NCBI GenBank assembly: GCA_027016055.1
Contig: JALWBF010000168.1
Location: forward strand, 1,164 to 6,961
Origin: Archaeoglobaceae archaeon
GTDB taxonomy: Archaea; Halobacteriota; Archaeoglobi; Archaeoglobales; Archaeoglobaceae
DNA length: 5,798 bases
Direction: 5' to 3'
Made by a program: the position numbers and the translations under genes. The notes beneath the pieces are model-generated. The model did no database searches. It saw only the letters and a list, made by a program, of their open reading frames with translations, and had not been told where the DNA came from. This document shows positions 1 through 3,304 of the stretch, one piece after another (the stretch's first letter is position 1; the number at the start of each line of letters is the position of its first letter).

Positions 1-198
1 GTATAGTCCTTGCTTTTCTCCTTCCTCCACAACCTTCCCGATGTTAACAACATCCGGCAGATTGGCATCCAGATAACCCCTCTGCTTTCCCCTTCCGAAA
101 CACTTGATGACGGTTAAAGCCGGAAATCCAACGGCTTCCAACGCTTTAACTGTCTTTGTAACCTTGTTCGGTCTTACTATCGCTATGATCTCCTTCAT
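1..198 (-). CDS. nifI2: NifI2, PII-like nitrogenase regulator (3' end cut by window edge)
   Basis: This is the N-terminal 66 residues of a GlnB/PII-family protein; the rest lies beyond the left edge. It begins MKEIIAIVRPNKV, the usual PII first strand, and has the FGRGKQRG segment that leads into the T-loop. The residues after it differ from NifI1 and begin a longer T-loop, as is typical of NifI2 (NifHD2). In methanogens NifI1 and NifI2 form a hetero-complex that binds dinitrogenase and inhibits it when 2-oxoglutarate is low, giving ammonia switch-off. That function is inferred here from family and gene order. The ATG at 198 is preceded by GGTGA on the minus strand (plus 203-207), a good archaeal ribosome site. 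It lies 19 nt after the nifI1 stop in the same operon. nifD is expected next, outside the window. Confidence 0.9.
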   Translation of the reverse strand, partial: MKEIIAIVRPNKVTKTVKALEAVGFPALTVIKCFGRGKQRGYLDANLPDVVNIGKVVEEGEKQGLY

Positions 199-208
199 GA
201 AATCACCT

Positions 209-215
209 AAAAAAA
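209..215 (-). terminator. T7 tract between nifI1 and nifI2, possible partial terminator
   Basis: Just after the nifI1 stop codon the coding strand reads AACC, seven T, AGG, and then the nifI2 ribosome site. Archaeal RNA polymerase can terminate at oligo-T runs without a hairpin. This tract could therefore release part of the transcription and make nifI2 and downstream genes less abundant than nifH and nifI1. It could also be without effect, since the genes are plainly one operon and the spacer is only 19 nt. There is a 3-bp CCT/AGG complementarity around it, too short to call a hairpin. Confidence 0.3.
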
Positions 216-217
216 GG

Positions 218-535
218 TTAGATCCCCGTTTCTCCGGTTCTTATCGTGTATGCTTCCTCTATTGGCTGGATGAATATCTTCCCGTCTCCAAAGTTGCCGG
301 TATATGCGGATTTCTTTATTATTTCGACAACCCTGCCGACGTCTTCATCGTTCACTGCTATGAGTAGCATTGTCTTCGGCAATTCGTCGTAGTAGAACTC
401 GCCAATCCTAAGCCCACCCTGCTTTCCCCTTCCAACAACGTCGATTTTCGTAAAGGCTGGAAAACCCTCCTTGCTTAAGGCATCTACAACATCATCTACC
501 TTTTCCGGTCTTATGATAGCCTTTATCAGCTTCAT
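218..535 (-). CDS. nifI1: NifI1, PII-like nitrogenase regulator
   Basis: This is a complete GlnB/PII-family protein of 105 residues, the usual NifI1 length. It starts MKLIKAIIRPEKV, has VGRGKQGG at 34-41 leading into the T-loop (about 36-54, with tyrosines at 48-49), and the PII C-terminal signature GDGKIF (83-88) followed by the YTIRTGE box near 96-102. In methanogens NifI1 acts with NifI2 to bind ATP and 2-oxoglutarate and to inhibit dinitrogenase directly after ammonia addition; the same role is inferred here from family and position. The ATG at 535 is chosen over an upstream in-frame start at 583 because the latter would add 16 residues inside nifH and spoil the PII N-terminus. Only 4 nt separate this ATG from the nifH stop, so translation is probably coupled. 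A weak GGTTGA ribosome site (plus 540-545) overlaps the nifH stop. Confidence 0.93.
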   Translation of the reverse strand: MKLIKAIIRPEKVDDVVDALSKEGFPAFTKIDVVGRGKQGGLRIGEFYYDELPKTMLLIAVNDEDVGRVVEIIKKSAYTGNFGDGKIFIQPIEEAYTIRTGETGI

Positions 536-539
536 GCTA

Positions 540-1394
540 TCAACCCGTGATTCCATACTTAGCGCAGAGCTTCTCAAGTTCATCCATTGTCAGAGGCTTC
601 GGAATCACGAGTTCATCGTTCTCCATGATCTTCTTCGCCAGCTTCTTATACTCCTGAGCCTGATTGCACTCGGGATCGTATTCAACGACTGTCATCTTGT
701 TGAATTCCGCTATCTGAACGATGTTATCCCTCGGCACGAAGTGTATCATCTTCGTCCCCAATCGATCGCAGAATTCCTCTATCAGCTCTTGCTCTCTATC
801 AACCTTCCTTGAGTTGCAGATTATTCCGCCCAATCTAACGCCCGATTGCTCCGCATACTTCAGAATCCCTCTACAGATGTTGTTTGCTGCGTAGATAGCC
901 ATCATTTCTCCGCTCGCGACGATGTAGATCTCCTTTGCGAGTCCATCTCTCAGTGGCATCGCGAAGCCACCGCACACAACATCTCCAAGGACATCGAAGA
1001 AAAGGAAATCCAAGTCATCCAGATATCCACCGAGTTCGATCATCTTCTGAACGGCGGTGATGACACCTCTTCCAGCGCATCCAACTCCCGGCTCTGGACC
1101 ACCGCTTTCAACGCAGAGAATACCGCAAAATCCCACCTTTCTCACCCTGTCCAACGTGACTGCATCCTCTCCGTATTCCCTCATAACGTCCATTATGGTC
1201 TCCTGAGGCTTGCCGTGAAGTATCATCCTCGTAGTGTCAGCCTTCGGATCGCAACCGTGAATCATAACTTTCTTCTTGAAGTAGTATGCCAGTGCCGCGG
1301 CTGTGTTTTGGCATGTTGTGGACTTTCCTATACCGCCCTTTCCATAGATGGCTATTTTCTTTGCATTCGGTGCCACCTCATCGAAGTAACTCAT
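540..1394 (-). CDS. nifH: nitrogenase iron protein NifH (dinitrogenase reductase)
   Basis: Dinitrogenase reductase is a cytoplasmic homodimer that passes electrons to the dinitrogenase (NifDK) with ATP hydrolysis. The 284 residues carry the P-loop GKGGIGKST (18-26), the switch GCDPKADTTR (47-56), GPEPGVGCAGRG (99-110) and DVLGDVVCGGFAMP (134-147). Cys106 and Cys141 match the two ligands of the bridging 4Fe-4S cluster (97 and 132 in Azotobacter). Arg109 matches the arginine that is ADP-ribosylated in some bacteria, although NifI proteins next door suggest a different control. The N-terminus is about 10 residues longer than usual before KKIAIYG. This start is supported by a strong GGAGGTGG ribosome site 4 nt upstream. 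BchL/CfbC-type reductases share the fold, but adjacent nifI1 and nifI2 make nitrogenase the sensible call. Whether the partner uses Mo, V or Fe cannot be seen here. Confidence 0.95.
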   Translation of the reverse strand: MSYFDEVAPNAKKIAIYGKGGIGKSTTCQNTAAALAYYFKKKVMIHGCDPKADTTRMILHGKPQETIMDVMREYGEDAVTLDRVRKVGFCGILCVESGGPEPGVGCAGRGVITAVQKMIELGGYLDDLDFLFFDVLGDVVCGGFAMPLRDGLAKEIYIVASGEMMAIYAANNICRGILKYAEQSGVRLGGIICNSRKVDREQELIEEFCDRLGTKMIHFVPRDNIVQIAEFNKMTVVEYDPECNQAQEYKKLAKKIMENDELVIPKPLTMDELEKLCAKYGITG

Positions 1395-1398
1395 CCAA

Positions 1399-1440
1399 CC
1401 ACCTCCTTTGTGCTTGAGATCGAGATTTTGAAATATAAAT
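1399..1440 (-). promoter_or_regulatory. nif operon core promoter and ribosome site
   Basis: Read on the minus strand, an A-rich BRE-like stretch GCAAAAAG is followed by ATTTATATTT (plus 1431-1440), a good archaeal TATA box. Start of transcription is expected about 25 nt further on, near 1411. The short leader then contains GGAGGTGG (plus 1399-1406), a near-perfect match to the archaeal 16S 3' end, 4 nt before the nifH ATG. The spacing is what an efficient archaeal promoter with a short leader would show. No GGAA-N6-TTCC site, the operator of the methanogen repressor NrpR, occurs between nifH and the next gene. Confidence 0.65.
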
Positions 1441-1470
1441 CTTTTTGCTACTATTTGAATAAAAAATTAC

Positions 1471-1490
1471 ATATTTTTCAAAATTTTTCA
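1471..1490 (-). repeat. two 10-bp direct repeats upstream of the nif TATA box
   Basis: On the minus strand TGAAAAATTT is followed directly by TGAAAAATAT, 9 of 10 bases identical, so the TTGAA/TGAA element recurs once per helical turn. A third, inverted TTGAAT copy lies at plus 1455-1460, and TTTTGAAAT (plus 1426-1434) runs into the TATA box. The cluster ends about 30 bp upstream of that box. It could be a binding site for a nitrogen regulator, or merely AT-rich promoter DNA; low complexity makes chance matches likely. Confidence 0.35.
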
Positions 1491-1558
1491 CAAAGCTTCT
1501 TAACTTTTAATTAATTTTATGAGTAAATTCATAATCTCAGTAATCGATCAAACCGAAC

Positions 1559-2320
1559 GTGAGGATTATACGAGTTAAAGCCAAGAATCCGTTCGGAAAA
1601 ACGAAAATTCCCGGAGCTAAGTTTGTTATAAATCAATACATAGGTTGCGAACACGGTTGTAGATACTGCTACGCCAAATTCATATGTAAATGGTATGATT
1701 ACGGAGAATGGGGCGAATGGGTGATCGTTAGAGAGAACTTGCCCGAATTGGTAAGAGGGAGATTCGTAAATGGCTGGGTTTACATGTCGAGTATCAGCGA
1801 TGCTTACCAGCCCATCGAAGCCGAAATTAGGCTTACAAGAAGGATCTTACAGAATATGAACAAGAACATCAGGTTGAAGATCTTAACGAAGTCAGATTTG
1901 GTTTTGAGGGATCTAAATTTGCTTAAGGAGTTTAAGCGTGTAGAGGTTGGACTAACTGTAAATTCGTTCGATGAGGATTTGAGAAGGGTGATTGAGCCGA
2001 AAGCACCAAAAATGGAAAGAAGATTTAAAGCTTTGGAAAATCTACACAACGCTGGAATAAGGAGCTACGGATTCATTTCGCCGGTAATTCCTAATTTAAC
2101 CGATCTGGATTACATCATCGAGCGAACAAAAGAATTTGTTGAATATTATATTATTGAACTTTTAAATCTTAAGATGAGCGGAAAGTTCGGGTCTTGGCTC
2201 AGGGAAAATTATCCAGCAAGTTATAATATAATCGCAAATGAGCCTGAACGATACGTCGGCAAGATTCGCAGAATCGTAGCCAAGCATAATGTTAAAGTTA
2301 GTAAAATAATAATACATTAA
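1559..2320 (+). CDS. radical SAM protein, spore-photolyase-like (COG1533) type
   Basis: This is a 253-residue radical SAM enzyme. The cluster motif C-x3-C-x2-C is at Cys30, Cys34, Cys37, in the context YIGCEHGCRYCYA that marks the SplB-like/COG1533 group. A later SSISDAYQPIEAEIRLTRR segment (about 77-95) matches the conserved SS-x-x-D-x-YQP-x-E...TR block of that group. The enzyme should bind a 4Fe-4S cluster and cleave S-adenosylmethionine; its substrate is unknown. True spore photolyase repairs thymine dimers, but most COG1533 members are uncharacterised, so repair should not be assumed. The start is GTG at 1559, with an in-frame stop at 1541-1543 and no upstream ATG in frame. No SD site precedes it, so a leaderless or very short-leader message is likely, from the AT-rich stretch near 1504-1520. 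It is divergent from nifH and shows no sign of being NifB. Confidence 0.82.
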   Translation: MRIIRVKAKNPFGKTKIPGAKFVINQYIGCEHGCRYCYAKFICKWYDYGEWGEWVIVRENLPELVRGRFVNGWVYMSSISDAYQPIEAEIRLTRRILQNMNKNIRLKILTKSDLVLRDLNLLKEFKRVEVGLTVNSFDEDLRRVIEPKAPKMERRFKALENLHNAGIRSYGFISPVIPNLTDLDYIIERTKEFVEYYIIELLNLKMSGKFGSWLRENYPASYNIIANEPERYVGKIRRIVAKHNVKVSKIIIH

Positions 2321-2447
2321 TAAAAATAATTAATAATTAAATCAAACATATAATTTTGCTATTATATTTCTAAAATATATTATTGCTCTTATTATAAATG
2401 GCGTCTATCCGCAACAATTATAAACATCGATGCGAACAATATTTCGA
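2321..2447. other. AT-rich intergenic gap before the tRNA
   Basis: This stretch is made mostly of A and T, with short palindromic runs such as TTAATAATTAA just after the radical SAM stop. I see no gene in it. It holds two TATA-like boxes, 26 bp apart, TTATAAAT (2392-2399) and TTATAAAC (2418-2425); the second serves the tRNA. No long T-run suitable as a terminator for the radical SAM gene is visible. Confidence 0.5.
2418..2425 (+). promoter_or_regulatory. TATA box of the tRNA-Gly gene
   Basis: TTATAAAC has its centre about 26 bp before the first base of the tRNA (2448), exactly the archaeal TATA-to-start distance. Transcription would therefore begin at or next to the mature 5' end, leaving almost no leader for RNase P to remove. 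Confidence 0.65.
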
Positions 2448-2520
2448 GCGCCGGTGGTGTAGCCTGGTAACACAGGGGCTTGCCGAGCCCCTGCCCCGGG
2501 TTCAAATCCCGGCCGGCGCA
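2448..2520 (+). tRNA. tRNA-Gly, anticodon GCC
   Basis: The 73 nt fold into a full cloverleaf. The acceptor stem GCGCCGG/CCGGCGC has seven pairs. The D stem GTGT/ACAC closes loop AGCCTGGTA. The anticodon stem GGGGC/GCCCC closes loop TTGCCGA with anticodon GCC at 2482-2484. A 4-nt variable loop follows, then T stem CCGGG/CCCGG with loop TTCAAAT. Discriminator base 73 is A, as expected for archaeal glycine tRNA. CCA is not encoded, so it must be added after transcription. There is no intron. It reads GGC and GGU codons. Its last 19 bases are overlapped on the other strand by the extended end of the broken membrane gene. Confidence 0.97.
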
Positions 2521-3011
2521 CTTCTGGTTTTATTTAAATACCCAAAATCGGCTTCACAAACTTTACTGTTATTACATAAAGAGAGTACATAAAGAGAGTA
2601 TGTGTTCAAAATTATTGCTAAAACGTATGGTAGTGACATCACGGTTAAAGCACCGCTTGCGGATTCTAAGCCAATGAAAAACACTATTAGGTATATTATA
2701 GAAACAAGCTCATAATTCTCGAATGATAGAAAGACCCTGAGCTTACTAAGCTTTAGGATCACATAAACTGATAATATCGCTATCAACGCAGACAAAATCG
2801 ATACGGCAATGTCCAAATAAACCGTGTAATGGGATGTAAATGTTGCAAAATCCTTGTTCATCAGATATACTATACATCCGTAGATCAAAATGTCCTTAAC
2901 TCTGGTGATTTCAAAATACCAAACGTTCTTTAGACACCTAACTCCATAAAGAGCTATAGAAACAAGCAGAGCCAAAAGCACGAGTTCACATATTCTGATG
3001 AAAATGAACAA
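2502..3011 (-). CDS. hypothetical membrane protein, main fragment
   Basis: This open frame of 169 residues begins at a TTG (3011) and is rich in membrane segments: about 1-23, 63-88, 101-120 and 126-145 are strongly hydrophobic, with a weaker one near 40-50. I recognise no family. The TTG start is doubtful. An in-frame stop lies at 3030-3032, there is no SD site, and the first residues look like the middle of a membrane helix. The frame joins the upstream fragment if one AT unit is removed from the tract at 3018-3029. Its last 24 or so residues, after the 13-bp duplication at 2574-2599, turn hydrophilic and run antisense into the tRNA, which suggests the real C-terminus was lost. It is best read as part of the broken gene at 2534-3211. 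A genuine separate protein is possible. Confidence 0.5.
   Translation of the reverse strand: MFIFIRICELVLLALLVSIALYGVRCLKNVWYFEITRVKDILIYGCIVYLMNKDFATFTSHYTVYLDIAVSILSALIAILSVYVILKLSKLRVFLSFENYELVSIIYLIVFFIGLESASGALTVMSLPYVLAIILNTYSLYVLSLCNNSKVCEADFGYLNKTRSAPAGI
2574..2599. repeat. perfect 13-bp tandem duplication
   Basis: ACATAAAGAGAGT occurs twice in direct succession (2574-2586 and 2587-2599) with no mismatch. It lies inside the 3' end of the minus-strand membrane gene. Because 13 is not a multiple of three, the second copy changes the reading frame. Perfect identity suggests a recent event, either replication slippage or a reversible change. Confidence 0.95.
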
Positions 3012-3211
3012 ATATTCATATATATATATTTAGCATGTTCACATAAAGTCGAAATGAAAAATATTAAACCGAATATTGAATAGCTGAGACCGATTGACGT
3101 TAAAATCCTTATGGTCGGTATGTATTGAGGTGGAGGCTGAAAGGAGTAACCGACTATACCAACAAACATCAAGAGCACGCCAAGAAAACAAGTTGCATCA
3201 ACTACGTTCAT
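2954..3211 (-). CDS. hypothetical membrane protein, N-terminal fragment
   Basis: An 85-residue frame starts at ATG 3211; a TTG directly upstream at 3214 is an alternative start. It has two clear membrane segments, about 7-22 and 34-56, separated by a short loop with three prolines. After AKYIY (residues 60-64), where the AT tract sits, the sequence becomes serine-rich and lacks the hydrophobic pattern, and it overlaps the next frame by 58 nt. That is what one expects once a reading frame has slipped. With one AT unit fewer it continues smoothly as KYIYEYLFIFIR into the larger fragment. There is no SD site. A TTATTTAA box on the minus strand (plus 3235-3242) is placed about 26 bp before the start and fits a leaderless message. 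Unknown function. Confidence 0.5.
   Translation of the reverse strand: MNVVDATCFLGVLLMFVGIVGYSFQPPPQYIPTIRILTSIGLSYSIFGLIFFISTLCEHAKYIYMNICSFSSEYVNSCFWLCLFL
3018..3029. repeat. (AT)6 dinucleotide tract at the frame junction
   Basis: Six AT units lie within the minus-strand membrane gene exactly where its two frames meet. Five or eight units would keep the gene in frame; six do not. Dinucleotide tracts of this type are known slippage points in bacteria, though six units is short for frequent switching. Confidence 0.85.
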
Positions 3212-3217
3212 CAAGCC

Positions 3218-3236
3218 AACGTTTTTATATAACGTT
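3218..3236. promoter_or_regulatory. AACGTT pair flanking a TATA-like core between mcm and the membrane gene
   Basis: The palindromic hexamer AACGTT occurs at 3218-3223 and again at 3231-3236, separated by TTTATAT. The whole element is nearly symmetrical and sits in the 90-bp divergent gap. The central TTTATAT could serve as a TATA box on either strand, so a protein bound to the two hexamers could block both directions. This is inferred from pattern and position only. Confidence 0.35.
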
Positions 3237-3270
3237 AAATAAGATTTACCCCGAACAATTGAACCGTTTG

Positions 3271-3280
3271 GTTTTTATCC
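3271..3280 (+). promoter_or_regulatory. probable mcm TATA box
   Basis: GTTTTTATCC is centred about 29 bp before the mcm ATG. Transcription would begin only a few bases before that codon, and no GGAGG-like site precedes it, so a leaderless or near-leaderless mcm message is likely. The box is not a perfect TATA match, and TTTATA at 3297-3302 is too close to the ATG to serve. Confidence 0.4.
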
Positions 3281-3304
3281 CACCTTAAACAACTCTTTAT
3301 AGTC

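Larger units (their letters stand above)
2534..3211 (-). pseudogene. membrane protein gene broken by two repeat-linked frameshifts
   Basis: Taking out one AT unit from the (AT)6 tract (3018-3029) and one copy of the 13-bp tandem repeat (2574-2599) turns this span into a single uninterrupted frame. The total change of 15 nt leaves 663 nt, or 220 residues plus a TAA at 2534-2536. The predicted protein has six or seven membrane segments and would end ...YVITVKFVKPILGI, a short basic tail, 13 bp before the tRNA. The current sequence instead reads as two overlapping out-of-frame ORFs, the second invading the tRNA antisense. I recognise no family, so function is unknown. The gene is more AT-rich than neighbouring mcm. 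It could be a recent pseudogene, a gene switched by repeat slippage, or an assembly error at the AT tract; the exact 13-bp duplication is less easily an error. It is transcribed divergently from mcm. Confidence 0.6.

Noticed and set aside
540..1394. NifH as a CfbC- or BchL-type reductase instead of nitrogenase
   Set aside because: Directly adjacent nifI1 and nifI2 are specific to nitrogenase operons, and the sequence blocks match true NifH.
846..1514. Long plus-strand open frame opposite nifH (222 codons), with similar plus-strand frames at 104-367 and 471-812
   Set aside because: They lie antisense to well-supported nif genes, their products show no domain and they are typical mirror frames.
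1804..2049. Minus-strand 81-codon frame inside the radical SAM gene
   Set aside because: Antisense to a gene with clear catalytic motifs; no domain of its own.
2448..2520. tRNA-Gly as an integration (att) site for a mobile element
   Set aside because: No second copy of the tRNA 3' end and no integrase is present in the window.
2398..2677. Small plus-strand frames running through the tRNA gene
   Set aside because: They translate the tRNA itself (giving sequences such as PCPGFKSRPA, the usual false product of a tRNA) and have no independent support.
3094..3288. Plus-strand 64-codon frame across the divergent gap
   Set aside because: It covers the start of the membrane gene and promoter DNA; its product is motif-free and no ribosome site precedes it.
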